64,000 nt of DNA from Fontivita pretiosa (lineage in GTDB: Bacteria; Planctomycetota; Phycisphaerae; Tepidisphaerales; Tepidisphaeraceae): assembly GCF_050410795.1 (NCBI RefSeq), contig NZ_CP191258.1, positions 1,922,001-1,986,000 on the forward strand. The letters run 5' to 3'. How positions within the stretch are numbered: the first letter of the stretch is position 1; each line of letters opens with the position of its first letter. The position numbers and the translations under genes were made by a program. Of the stretch, positions 1 to 9,600 are shown piece after piece. The notes below the pieces were generated by a model. That model did not search any database. It saw only the letters and a list, made by a program, of their open reading frames with translations, and was not told where the DNA came from.

Positions 1-1
1 C

Positions 2-994
2 GCCAGCCCGCTTTGGCGGCAGGACCAGCAGAGTTTCATGCTCTATCCGCCGCGCGAGCTGCCGGTGTTTCTCCAGATCAACCGCATCGCGGAAAAGGAC
101 GCCCGCGCGATCCCGCTGCTGTCGGCGATGCTGGATGCGGGCGATCGCGCGATCGTCGCCGCCGATGTCAGCGGCTGGATCCACTTCAACGCCGACTTCC
201 GCAATGCCCGGGATGTGGCGGCGGCTCTGGATCGGCTCGATCACGATCCGCGATGGCGCGAGCTGGCGCAACTGTCGCGACGCGCCGTGCTCGATTTGTT
301 CGAGCGGACCTTCGATCATCACGCCTTCACCGGACGCTCCGGCGTCATGTACGCCTACGAAGGCATCGGCTCGATCTACTGGCACATGGTGGGCAAGCTG
401 CTGGTGGCGGTGCAGGAGTGTTTCTGGCGCGCGGCTGTGGAGGATGAGTCCGCCGCCGCCACGGCGAAACTGCGATCGCTGTACTACCGCATCCGAGCCG
501 GGATGGGTTTCGGCAAGCCGGCTGATCGCTTCGGCGCTTTTCCCACCGACCCGTATTCGCACACGCCCGCGGGGGGCGGGGCGCGCCAGCCGGGCATGAC
601 CGGACAGGTCAAGGAGCAGATCCTCACACGCCTGGGCGAGCTTGGCGTGTCTGTCGAAGCCGGCTGCGTGCGGTTTCGTCCGCTGCTGCTGCGCAGCGGA
701 GAGTTCTTCACCATGCCCACCGCGTTCCAGTACATCGCTGGCGACGGCGCGACACGCTCGATCGACCTGCCCGCGCAGTCGCTGGCATTCACGTACTGCC
801 AGACGCCGATCGTCTACCAGCTTCTCCCCGATGCCGGCCAGATGCGCATCAGGATCGTTCGATGCCAGGGCAGCGCCATCGAGCGCGACGGCGACACGCT
901 CGACGCCGCCAGCTCGCAATCCCTGTTCCGTCGCGCTTCGCAGATCGATCGCATCGAGGTGCTGATCCCCCGGCAGATGATCGCGCTGGACTGA
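2..994 (+). CDS. C-terminal part of a large uncharacterised protein (5' truncated by window edge)
   Basis: The reading frame is open from base 2 to the stop at 992-994, so the gene begins upstream of the window; 330 residues are visible. The segment starts with a WRQDQQSF-MLYP-like stretch and has no membrane segment or recognisable catalytic motif. The middle carries a Gly/Pro-rich linker (around residues 185-200), followed by a beta-rich C-terminal domain ending in an Arg/Ile-rich strand. Codon use is GC3-rich like the neighbouring genes. I do not recognise the family with certainty. It could be the C-terminus of a large carbohydrate-active or glucoamylase-like protein, but that is a guess. 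The first in-frame ATG is at 38, inside the domain, so it is probably not the true start. Confidence 0.7.
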   Translation, partial: ASPLWRQDQQSFMLYPPRELPVFLQINRIAEKDARAIPLLSAMLDAGDRAIVAADVSGWIHFNADFRNARDVAAALDRLDHDPRWRELAQLSRRAVLDLFERTFDHHAFTGRSGVMYAYEGIGSIYWHMVGKLLVAVQECFWRAAVEDESAAATAKLRSLYYRIRAGMGFGKPADRFGAFPTDPYSHTPAGGGARQPGMTGQVKEQILTRLGELGVSVEAGCVRFRPLLLRSGEFFTMPTAFQYIAGDGATRSIDLPAQSLAFTYCQTPIVYQLLPDAGQMRIRIVRCQGSAIERDGDTLDAASSQSLFRRASQIDRIEVLIPRQMIALD

Positions 995-1047
995 TGTGTG
1001 AATCTGGCATCCCGGTATCGGACCATGACGCTGGCGACGCGGCGCGG

Positions 1048-2103
1048 TTACAGGATCTGCTCGGCTACGCGCACCGCCGAAAACGCCGCCCCTGCCAGCC
1101 GCGCCGACTGCTGCACCGTCGCCAGCGCCGGCAGCGTCGTCTGCCACCGCGCCGCCAGGATGTACAGGTCCCGCGAGTCCACCCGGCTGTCATAGTTGAA
1201 ATCACCCTGCGAGAAGATGCGCGGCGACTGCTGCCAGTTGCCCGCCAGCACGTCCAGATCAGCCTCATCCACACTGCGATCACGGTTGGCATCGCCGCCC
1301 AGGACGAAGAAGCTGTATACGTCAGGCGACGGCGACATCATGTTCCCGGCGACATCGCCAAAACCCTGAAGCTGTGCGCGGTAGTTGCCATCGGGCAGAA
1401 TGCCGCGCAGGAAGCTTGGGAAGGTGTATGAGATTTGCATGAAGGGCATCGACGTGCTGGGCGAGCTCGTGATGTTTGTCGAGGTGGTCTGGTTGAGCAG
1501 CGACAGATTCGATGCGCCGATGTAGCTGCCGACGGTCTCGGAGAAACTGTACTCCAGCGCCTGCGGGCTGATCGTGATACTCCAGCCGCCGAAGATCGCT
1601 CCGGCGGAGAAGGTGGCGTCATCGACCACGAACAGCGACCAGGCGCCGGCCGGACTCTGATTGTTGAACGTATCCAGCCGCGTGGCGGTGGGCGCATTTC
1701 CCGGCGCCGGCGAAGGAAAGTCATCGTCGCCGTCGAAGTGCTCGCGATTCGTCGGGCGATACGTGCCGGAGTTGATCAGCGAGAGGTCCGGGACCTGCCC
1801 GAAACCGTCCTCGAAGGTGATATTCCGCCCGCTCACCGGGAAATTCGCCCCCGCGTCGAACATGAGGATCAGGCTCTGCCCCGCCGGGCCGGCCAGCAGA
1901 ATGTCCACATCCCGAGGCTTGTCGTGCGTGAAGCCGAAGATCGATACCGTTACCTTATCGACGCTGCCGCTCAGCGACGGCACGTTGATGGTCGAGGGGT
2001 ACGCCGAGGCAGTCGTTGGCGGGAAGAAGCTGTCGTCGATGAAGACGCGAGCCGCCCCGCGCACAGGCCAGACCCGCGCAGGCGCGCCCCGGTGGCTGAG
2101 CAT
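1048..2103 (-). CDS. P-domain (proprotein convertase-like) protein with C-terminal dockerin-like module
   Basis: The 351-residue product begins almost directly in a P/homoB-type beta sandwich (about residues 35-175: a VDKVTVSIFGFTH strand, a DVDILLAGP turn, an SGTYRP segment and GGWSITIS at the end), as found behind subtilisin-like proteases. A second beta region follows. The C-terminus (about 270-330) has two Asp-rich calcium loops, GDANRDRSVDEADLD and GDFNYDSRVDSRDLY, typical of planctomycete dockerin-like tails. No signal peptide is visible: the first Met precedes Ser/His/Arg residues and the frame is closed by a stop only 18 codons upstream with no better start. A secreted role is expected from the domains, so the gene is probably 5'-truncated or decayed, or the start lies behind a frameshift. 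Confidence 0.7.
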   Translation of the reverse strand: MLSHRGAPARVWPVRGAARVFIDDSFFPPTTASAYPSTINVPSLSGSVDKVTVSIFGFTHDKPRDVDILLAGPAGQSLILMFDAGANFPVSGRNITFEDGFGQVPDLSLINSGTYRPTNREHFDGDDDFPSPAPGNAPTATRLDTFNNQSPAGAWSLFVVDDATFSAGAIFGGWSITISPQALEYSFSETVGSYIGASNLSLLNQTTSTNITSSPSTSMPFMQISYTFPSFLRGILPDGNYRAQLQGFGDVAGNMMSPSPDVYSFFVLGGDANRDRSVDEADLDVLAGNWQQSPRIFSQGDFNYDSRVDSRDLYILAARWQTTLPALATVQQSARLAGAAFSAVRVAEQIL

Positions 2104-2210
2104 ACACTGTTCGGTCTGGCCTGATCCAAGGAATTCCGCGCGGACGGGAAAAGATCAGCTTGAGAAGATCAGCTCGCGACCACGATTGAGCTTGAGGCGC
2201 GGTTTCGGCC

Positions 2211-2270
2211 GCGACGGCGTCGGTTCATCCGCGACGGCGTCGGTTCATCCGCGACGGCGTCGGCTCATGC
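2211..2270. repeat. Three tandem copies of a 20-bp repeat
   Basis: Units at 2211-2230, 2231-2250 and 2251-2270. The first two are identical (gcgacggcgtcggttcatcc); the third differs at two positions. They lie in the 175-bp gap upstream of the P-domain gene, beside a shorter duplicated AGATCAGCT motif near 2150-2175. No ORF of interest crosses them. Confidence 0.9.
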
Positions 2271-2278
2271 GGCACGGA

Positions 2279-2593
2279 TCATGTGCCGTACTGACCAGGC
2301 GGGTGGTTGTTGGCCATGTCGCCGCCTGCCATCGCCGCCTCCAGTTCATCCAGCAACGTAATTACTCGATCCGCTGCGGTGGTGATTTCCTGGAGGTAGT
2401 GCAACCGCTCGTCATCGTCCGTGAGGGTCGGCAGCGCGCAGATGCACAGATTCAACGCATGCATCCCATTGAACACGTCGTGACGCAGGCGACGGATGCC
2501 TGTGTCGTCGGACGGCTGCTGTTCATGCAGTGGCGGGGGGTCTTGTTTGTGCGGTTCCTGCACGCAACCTCCTGTTCGTGCGGCCGGGTCCAT
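2279..2593 (-). CDS. Small helical protein resembling a histidine-kinase dimerisation domain
   Basis: The conserved-looking part is a helical hairpin: a segment with R-L-R-H-D-V-F-N followed by a second helix ending in ADRVITLLDELE. This resembles the dimerisation/phosphoacceptor helices of sensor kinases or Spo0B-like phosphotransferases, with His-Asp at the usual place, but no ATPase domain follows. The frame is open up to a GTG at 2692, but the N-terminal extension looks non-coding, so I chose the ATG at 2593 (104 residues); the start is uncertain. The gene lies downstream of, and on the same strand as, the membrane protein at 2724-4181. Function as a phosphotransfer or scaffolding protein is inference. 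Confidence 0.5.
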   Translation of the reverse strand: MDPAARTGGCVQEPHKQDPPPLHEQQPSDDTGIRRLRHDVFNGMHALNLCICALPTLTDDDERLHYLQEITTAADRVITLLDELEAAMAGGDMANNHPPGQYGT

Positions 2594-2723
2594 CGCCGGA
2601 CGTGCAGCGATCCTCAACCCCTGCCTGCCAATATGATAGCCGATTTGAAACAAACATGCGCGGTGCGCGTGCGGGTTCAGCGGCGAAGGCACGCCGTCGC
2701 AGGCGAAGCAGCGTGGCTGGCGT

Positions 2724-4181
2724 TCACCGGCCCAGCAGCGCGTCGGCGCGTGCCTGCGCCTCGGTCTGTGAATCCGGGTTGCTGCCGAGCAGGCGCAGGA
2801 CGGCTTCGGCGGCGGTGTAGCGTTGGAAGCCGCGGGCGGGAGTTGGATCGGTGGCCCCCACCAAGCCGACCGCGACGCTGAACGCCAGCGCCGCCCCCGC
2901 CGCCGCCCAGGCCGGTTTGCCGTGCGACCGCCGCAGCCACGCCCCGGCCCAGAACAGCAGCAACGGGGTGAAGATCAGGAACCAGCGGGACGCGAACATC
3001 GCCCCGGACCAGTCCAGCCTCGCCATGCGATACAGCGCCATGACCAGCACCGCCCCCGCGCCGGTTGCCCCCGCCAGCGTCTTGGTCGAGCTCGGCCAGT
3101 GTCGGTGCATCACCGCGCCGATCCCCAGGATGCCCACCAGCAGCACCGGGAAATGGCTGAGCACCCCATGCGCGCCGACCGTCGCGGTAATCAGCCACGA
3201 TGCGTGCCCCAGCAGGATGTCCGTGATCGATCGCCCGCCGGCGTCGCCGTGTCCCCAGGAACCTTCCTGTTCGTCATACTCATCGAAGGCCAGCATCGCA
3301 CGCTGCGCCAGGCTGACCGCCTGAATGCTGGGACGGTTGGACATGGCCACGTGAACCGAGGCGGGAATGGCATCGTCGGTGATGGGGATATTCCAGGCGG
3401 CATGCAGGGCGAAGACCGGGATGGCTCCGATGAGATAGACGATCATTCCGGCGATTCGGCGGGGAATGGAAAACCGCATCGTCGGGATCACGCACAGCAG
3501 CAGGACCACGAAGACGATCGCCGCCGGCTCCAGCGTCGCCGCCAGCGCCGTACACGCCCCGCCCAGAGCGAACCATCCGGCGCGGCGGTCGTCGCGGTTC
3601 ATTGCGTTGACGTGAACCAGACAGGCGGCGGCGGCCAGGATGAGCACGGCGGCCGGAGCGGCGGCGTTGAGAACCACCGCATAGCTGAGCAGTCCACTGC
3701 CGCTGACCACCGCGATCCCCAGACACGTGCGGATCGGGCGACGCAGCTCGAAGAGCCGTCCCATGCGATAGACCAGCCCCGCCGCCCCGGCTACCGGCAA
3801 CGTCACCCCCAACAACGTCAACACGTACGCAATCGTCGCCTGATGGCTGTCGAAGCTGATCCCCAGTCGATCCAGGATCCAGGCAGGCGGGTACAGCAGC
3901 AGCGGCATCATCGGCGGCTGCGGACTGAACGTGCCGTTGGGGGTATGGACCACGCCGGGGATGTCGCGGTAGCCCCGGTCCAGCGCCAACGAGCGGTGCT
4001 CCACCAGCGCCCGCACCGTCGCCAGATGCTGCATCTCCTCCACCGACATCTGTTCGGGATGTCGCAGCGGACGCAGCAGTGGCAGCGCGATCAGCAGAAC
4101 CAGCACCGGTCCGGCCAATGCCAGCGGGCGCACCATCTGCCCGTCCACGAATCGTCGCAGATAATGACGCAGCGCCTTCAA
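2724..4181 (-). CDS. Polytopic membrane protein, possibly GT-C-type glycosyltransferase-like
   Basis: The 485-residue product has a short basic N-terminus, then roughly ten hydrophobic segments. The first is near residues 22-38; others include a segment near 120-135 and several between 330 and 440. The loop after the first helix (about 45-85) is acidic and polar, with SVEEMQHLATVRAL and QPPMMPLLLYPP motifs, an arrangement seen in GT-C dolichyl-phosphate-sugar-dependent transferases. No definitive catalytic Asp motif could be fixed by eye. It lies just upstream of the small helical protein on the same strand. The membrane location is well supported; the enzymatic role is speculative. Confidence 0.7.
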   Translation of the reverse strand: MKALRHYLRRFVDGQMVRPLALAGPVLVLLIALPLLRPLRHPEQMSVEEMQHLATVRALVEHRSLALDRGYRDIPGVVHTPNGTFSPQPPMMPLLLYPPAWILDRLGISFDSHQATIAYVLTLLGVTLPVAGAAGLVYRMGRLFELRRPIRTCLGIAVVSGSGLLSYAVVLNAAAPAAVLILAAAACLVHVNAMNRDDRRAGWFALGGACTALAATLEPAAIVFVVLLLCVIPTMRFSIPRRIAGMIVYLIGAIPVFALHAAWNIPITDDAIPASVHVAMSNRPSIQAVSLAQRAMLAFDEYDEQEGSWGHGDAGGRSITDILLGHASWLITATVGAHGVLSHFPVLLVGILGIGAVMHRHWPSSTKTLAGATGAGAVLVMALYRMARLDWSGAMFASRWFLIFTPLLLFWAGAWLRRSHGKPAWAAAGAALAFSVAVGLVGATDPTPARGFQRYTAAEAVLRLLGSNPDSQTEAQARADALLGR

Positions 4182-4216
4182 TGTTTCACCGCAGCAGCAA
4201 TCACAGCCGTCGCCAC

Positions 4217-5038
4217 TTACGAACTTTCCGCTTCGTACACCTTCAGGTATTGCACGAAGTTGTTGACAATGCGTTCTCCCAGGCGGGCGTACCGACGATA
4301 GTAGCGCGCCGTATCCTCGCGGATGCGTGCGGCCCCGTCGGGCCCCAGCACCTGTTGCCAGCTTGTGCGGTCGTGTTCCAGCAGTGCTTCGATGTCCGCC
4401 TCGGTAAACTCAAAGTGATATTGAAATCCGAACAGCCGGTTTTTGAAGCGAAACGCCTGGTTTTTGCACAGCCGGGTGGAGCTGAGCAGGGCATTGCCGG
4501 TGGGCGGAGGCGGCGCCGGCGGCGGCGGGGGATTCGCCGGTGCCGGCAGCTTCGGCAGATCAAACGTGTCAAAGTGCCAGTGAAACATCGGCGCCCCGTC
4601 TGGCAAACCGAAGACGATCGGCTCGGTGCCGCCGGGAAACGGGAAGTACACCGGCCCCCAGCCGATCTCCGGCGCCGGCACGGGCGGATCGTCCGGCCTG
4701 GCACCGGGCCTGGTGTTCGGATAAACCCTGGCACCGGCGGCGTGGGCCAGCAACTGCGCTCCCAGGCAGATTCCCAGCACCGGCCGATCCAACGCCACCA
4801 TCCGCTTCAGCAGCTCCACTTCCTTCTGTAAGAACGGATACTGTTCGCTTCCCAGATCCCTGACCCCCATCGGCCCGCCGAGCACCACCAGCACCCGCAG
4901 CTCATCCAGATCGCTGGGCACTTCGTCTCCGCGATACAGGTGACGGACCTCCACCGGGATGCCGAAGTCTCGAAAGATCGGGATGATGCGCCCCGGGGAC
5001 TCGTAGGGCACCTGCTGAAGGATGATCGCTCGACTCAT
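4217..5038 (-). CDS. Class I glutamine amidotransferase domain protein (GMP synthase-like)
   Basis: A stand-alone triad-type amidotransferase. Numbering from the chosen ATG at 5038, the nucleophile elbow GICLGAQ puts Cys at 91, and FQYHFEFTEAD supplies His208 and Glu210. The GGPMGV motif near residue 57 forms the oxyanion loop. Such proteins hydrolyse glutamine or glutamyl compounds (gamma-glutamyl-peptide hydrolases, GuaA-like proteins); the substrate is not evident. An upstream in-frame ATG at 5053 exists, but MSRAIIL matches the family N-terminus better. A Pro-rich run (about residues 170-180) interrupts the fold just before the C-terminal catalytic residues; it is encoded by a GGC/GGCGG-rich tract and is likely a surface loop expansion. 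Confidence 0.85.
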   Translation of the reverse strand: MSRAIILQQVPYESPGRIIPIFRDFGIPVEVRHLYRGDEVPSDLDELRVLVVLGGPMGVRDLGSEQYPFLQKEVELLKRMVALDRPVLGICLGAQLLAHAAGARVYPNTRPGARPDDPPVPAPEIGWGPVYFPFPGGTEPIVFGLPDGAPMFHWHFDTFDLPKLPAPANPPPPPAPPPPTGNALLSSTRLCKNQAFRFKNRLFGFQYHFEFTEADIEALLEHDRTSWQQVLGPDGAARIREDTARYYRRYARLGERIVNNFVQYLKVYEAESS

Positions 5039-5692
5039 ACGTCGATGGATCATCCGCGAGCCGCTTTGCGGTTGTCAAGCCGCCGCCGCTCGACCATCAT
5101 TATCGACCGCGACATTTGGGTTTTTTGTGAACGGCCATTCCATCGCAGCGTGGCGCACGGCATTCGCCGATGACTGGCGCCCGCGGCGCAGGCCAAAAAT
5201 CGGTCTGAATGATCCTTTTTTGAATTGAGATCCGCGTCCGGCCCGCCATATGATTAATTAGCGGAGGCAAGACGATCGAGCGCGGCGGTGGTGTGCCCGC
5301 CAGGGTCGCTTCGATCTGCTCCGAACATCATGCGATCTGCCGATCAGCAACAGCGGGTGGCGTTGGCGGTGGCTGATCGGTTGGATGTGTTTCCAGCGTG
5401 GCATGCCTCCGGACCGCGCCGACGCCGCGTGCCGGACGGTGCGTATATGCGCGCCCGCAAGCGGGCGTTGGCGGCATGGATCACCTCCGGCTCGGCCGTC
5501 CGCCAGGCCGACTCCATTCAAAAACGGGCTCGAACGACGGCGCGGCGGCGGCTGGGGGTGCGGTGCGCATCCCGTGATACGCACATGCCGCTTGGTGCGC
5601 ATGACGCGCCGGGTCCGATCGGAAAGCAGGCCTGAAAACGGCTTCGGTTCGTGCGCCACAGTCGTGGCCCGGCCGGGGGAGGTGCATCAGCC
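5039..5692. other. Long non-coding or undetermined interval
   Basis: About 650 bases with no gene I can defend. Short overlapping frames exist on both strands (for example 5288-5635 on + and 5258-5659 on -). Their products are Arg/Ala-rich, lack domains and read like frame shadows of GC-rich sequence. The AT-richer stretch near 5095-5265 holds T-runs (5117-5125, 5215-5222) and a GGAGG at about 5262, but no plausible start follows at the right spacing. Confidence 0.4.
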
Positions 5693-6004
5693 ATGACCAC
5701 CCGACCCATCCGTGTCGATGACCGCGTGCGGCTCAGACACGATATCGGCCCAGTCGCGCTGCATGAGGGACAGGTCGGTGTCGTGTGCAGCATCTGGCAT
5801 ACACCCACAACCGCTTACGAAGTGGAGTTTCCCGTTCCGGACTCGCCGTTCGGCGTGCGCACGCTGGTGCAGGAGGATCAGTTGGAACTGGTCGATGATC
5901 AGGCCAATCATTCCAGCGCGGCCGATGTTCCGCAACTGGTCGCCGCAGCAGACACCGGGTCGACCGTTGCCGCGGGCGACCGTTGCCCACACACGCCGCT
6001 GTAG
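5693..6004 (+). CDS. DUF4926-type small protein
   Basis: A 103-residue protein starting at an ATG preceded by a GGGGGAGG ribosome-binding site. Residues about 10-60 match the DUF4926 pattern: RVRLRHDIG, then a Gly turn in LHEGQVGVVCSIW, then AYEVEF, ending in a short strand with QLELVDD. This SH3-like barrel is common as a small stand-alone protein, often next to DUF6883 proteins in toxin-antitoxin-like pairs; no such partner is visible here. The C-terminal 35 residues are low complexity and may be disordered. It is followed 28 bp later by the FmdB-type gene. Confidence 0.75.
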   Translation: MTTRPIRVDDRVRLRHDIGPVALHEGQVGVVCSIWHTPTTAYEVEFPVPDSPFGVRTLVQEDQLELVDDQANHSSAADVPQLVAAADTGSTVAAGDRCPHTPL

Positions 6005-6032
6005 AACAGCTTGCTTACGTGGAGGTGTCGTT

Positions 6033-6200
6033 ATGCCCACGTATGAGTACGAATGCAAAAGTTGTGGTCACAGCTTCGAGATGAGGCTGAGCATTCGTGA
6101 ACACGACAAGCAACCCGCGCCACGCTGTCCCAAGTGTGGCAGTGAGAAGGTGGAACAACGTCCCGCGCCGTTCCAGGCGATCACGGCCTCCAAGGCGTGA
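6033..6200 (+). CDS. FmdB-family zinc ribbon protein
   Basis: A 55-residue protein with a strong GGAGG ribosome-binding site and the standard family opening MPTYEYECKSCG. Two CxxC knuckles, Cys8/Cys11 and Cys32/Cys35, form the zinc ribbon; the segment between them (FEMRLSIREHD) matches the family. FmdB-type proteins are small putative regulators whose molecular role is mostly unknown. Length and motifs are complete. The gene was too short for a separate listing in many gene finders and overlaps a longer spurious frame that begins upstream. Confidence 0.92.
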   Translation: MPTYEYECKSCGHSFEMRLSIREHDKQPAPRCPKCGSEKVEQRPAPFQAITASKA

Positions 6201-6318
6201 GCCGCAGCGCCGACACCGCTGCGTCCGTCGTCGCCTTCATGGCCGGCTCAGCGCCCGCAGGGCCGCGCCCGCCGCGCCGGCCACTCGGGCGCTGCGCCTG
6301 GCGGCGGGCTAACGCACC

Positions 6319-6636
6319 ATGGCCATCATCCCCGACAACTCCGCCAGCCTCCACCAGCACCTGGAACGATGGGCCTGGCAGCACATGGCCCCGGAAATCC
6401 GCCAGACCATCGCCCGGCGAGAGCAGATCTGTCGCGGCTGCCCCAGCTATCGCGGCCATTACTCCAGACTGTTCATTCGCTGTGGCGCCGCAGTGTTGTC
6501 GCTGGCCGGAGACCGCTGTCCGCAGCAGCTCTGGGGTCAATCCGCGGCAGCGGCCCCCACACCTGCCGACAATCCCACCGACGAACGAGCCGGCGATTGC
6601 GGTTCCGACTCCAGAGTCTGCTCCGGCAGGCCATGA
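6319..6636 (+). CDS. Small Cys-containing hypothetical protein
   Basis: The 105-residue frame has a plausible N-terminal half: a helix-rich start (SLHQHLERWAWQHMAPEIRQ), then a C-R-G-C-P motif at about 38-41, a further Cys near 55 and one near 67, which could form a small metal-binding fold. The C-terminal third is low complexity and overlaps, on the opposite strand, the last 100 bp of the RND pump gene. No clear ribosome-binding site is seen. It may be real with an over-extended C-terminus. The family is not recognised. Confidence 0.4.
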   Translation: MAIIPDNSASLHQHLERWAWQHMAPEIRQTIARREQICRGCPSYRGHYSRLFIRCGAAVLSLAGDRCPQQLWGQSAAAAPTPADNPTDERAGDCGSDSRVCSGRP

Positions 6637-9600
6637 CCCGGCTTGTTCGCGTACAACAGCCAGTACGTGATCGGAATCACGAACAGCGTGAACAGCGTCG
6701 ATGCGAACAGCCCGAAGATCAGCGACCAGGCCAGCCCCGAGAAAATCGGATCGACCGTGATCGGCAGCGATGAGAGCATCGCGGCGCCGGCGGTAAGCAG
6801 GATCGGGCGCAATCGAACGACGCGGCTCTCCAGGATCGCGTCGAACAGGCTTCGTCCCCTGGCCAGCGACAGATGAATGAAATCCACCAGGATGATCGAG
6901 TCGCGCGTTACGATTCCCGCCAGCGCGATCATGCCGATCATTCCAGTGGCGGTGAAGAAGACCGAGTCGTGATAGCCGCCGACGTCGCCGCCAACCAGCG
7001 CGTTGAGCAGCCAGAACCCCGGCATCACGCCCAGCACGGTCAGCGGGATCGCCAGCATCACCACGATGGGAATGACAAAGGACCTGGTCTGTGCCAGCAG
7101 CAGCACGTAGATGGCCACCAGCGCCGCCCCAAACGCAAGCCCAAGATCACGGAACACGTCGAGGGTGATTTTCCATTCGCCTTCGCCGGCGAAATCGACG
7201 CGCAGCCCTCGCGGCAGCTTCCAGGCTACTCCACTGCCCGGCGAGAAGAATGATCGATCATCCGCCGGGCGCGGCGCCGCGTCCTGCACCCACCCATCAT
7301 CTCCGGCCACGAACGCCCTGGCGACCGAAGCGGAGGATGCCTCCGACTCGGTTGCGCGATCCGCCTGAACATCGACCACCACATCCGCCGGAGGTCTGCC
7401 GGCGGTCTCGGCAAACACGTACGCCACGCGGTGCAGGTTCTTGTGATAGATCGTCTGATCGACCAGTTCCTCGCGCCACTCGCCGATCTCCGCCAGCGGA
7501 ACCAGCGCGCCGTTGCTGCCCACGACGTTAATCTGGGCCAGGTCGGCGGCGCTGGAACGCTGTTCGATCGGCAGGCGCAGCTCGATCAGCAGCGGGTTGC
7601 GCTCCGACTCCACACGCACCGTGCCGGCCAACGCCCCGCCCAGCGCCGCCTGGAGCGTCATGGCCACGTCGCGCGTGCTCACGCCGTTGAGCGCGGCCTT
7701 TTCCTTGTCGGTGACAAACACGAGCTTCCGCTGCGGCGCCTCGATCACATCATCCAGGTCCACCACCCCCGGCTCCACCGCCAGCCGCCGCCGAACCACG
7801 CGGGCGCCGGCCAGAAGATCCTCATAGCGATGATCCGGCTGGCCGTACACTTCGGCGACCACCGACGCGATGACCGGCGGCCCGGGCGGCGTCTCGACGA
7901 TCTTCAGCTTCGCGCCGTGCCGCCGCGCGATCGCCGTCAGGTCATCGCGGATGCGCAGGCCGATCGCGTGGCTCTGCATCGCCCGGTTCTTCTTGCCCGC
8001 CAGGTTCACATGAATCTGCGCGACGTTGTCGCCGCGGCGAAGGTAGTAGTGGCGGACCAGCCCGTTGAAGTCCATCGGCGCCGCCACGCCCACGTAGCTG
8101 ACGAAATCCGCCACTTCGGGCACTGTCTTGAGGTACTGCTCGAACTCCCGCACCGCCGCGTCCGATCGCTCCAGCGTCGTGCCGCGGTCGAAGTCCAGCA
8201 CCAGCATCAGCTCGTTCTTGTTGTCAAAAGGAAGCATCTTCAGCGGCACGTGCCGCGTGGCGGCCAGCAGCGTCGCGGCCAGCGTCAACCCGCCCATGAC
8301 CAGCAGGAACAGAATCGCCAGCTTTCGCGAGTGAAGCAGCGGAGCCATCAGTGGATAGAAAAACCGGTACAGCCGCGACTGCCGCACCGCGTCCAGATCA
8401 TGCGGATCATCGGCATGATGCTCAGGCACCGCGTCGGCGGAACTGCCCGAAGCGTACTTGCGCTTCAGCACGTGATAGGCCATCCACGGCGTGATCGTGA
8501 ACGCCACCACCATGCTCATGATCATCGTCACCGGCACGTTCAGCGCCATGGGGCGCATGTACGGCCCCATCATGCCGGTGATGAAGAACATCGGCAGGAA
8601 CGAGACGATCACCGCCAGCGTCGCGATGATCAGCGGCGGGCGGATTTCGGCCACGGCCTCCATGACCAGCCTGCGCGTCGGGCGGCGACGCAGCGCGAAG
8701 TGCCGGGCGATGTTCTCCACGTCCACGATCGGATCGTCCACCAGCAGCCCCAGCGCCAGAATCAGCGCAAACAGCGTCACCCGGTTGATCGTGAAACCCA
8801 GCAGCAGGTTCACCGCCAGCGTCAACCCGAACACCACGGGCACGGCGACGGCCACGACCAGCGACTCGCGCCAGCCCAGACCGATCGTCAGCAGCCCGAT
8901 CACGATGAAGATCGCCACCGCCAGCGCCTCGACCAGCTCGTTGACCTTTTCATCCGCGGTCATCCCGTAGTTGCGGGTGATGACCATCCGCACGTCGTGG
9001 GGCACGATCGATTGTTTCAGCTCCCGCGCACGCTCCAGCACGTTTTGCGCCACCCACACCGCGTTGGAGCCTTTCTTCTTGGCGATGGCGATGGTGACGG
9101 CGGGGTCGGAGATCGTCGCGTCATTCGGCAGCAGCGCCTCGATCGACTGACCATCATCGCCGACCAGAGTCGCGGTGAATCCGGGATGATGCGTAAACCC
9201 GCGCGCCGGGCCCCAACCGTGACGCACGTAGCTGCTTACCTCCGCCGGACCGTCTTCGATCCGCGCCACGTCCTTCAGGAACACCGGGCGCGACTCGAAC
9301 GTGCTGATGACCAGCTCACGAAGCTGCTCAGGGCTGGTGAAAGGCGCGCCGGCCTCGACGGCAATGACCTGGTCGCCGGCGCGGAAGCTGCCGGCCAACT
9401 GCCGAACGTCGGAGGCTTCGATCGCCCGCTGGATCTGGATCGGCGAGACCCCATAGGCCTGCATCCGGCTGGTGTCCAGGTAGACATGCACCACGCGGGG
9501 CCGGCCGCCGATCACGTACGCGCGGGACACATCCTTCACCGCCGCCAGACGCTCGCTCAGCTCTTCGCCGATGCGCCGCAGGGTCATGTCGTCGGCGCTG

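Noticed and set aside
5288..5635. GTG-initiated frame in the 5-kb gap
   Set aside because: Arg-rich, no domain, overlapping a similar minus-strand frame; no convincing ribosome-binding site.
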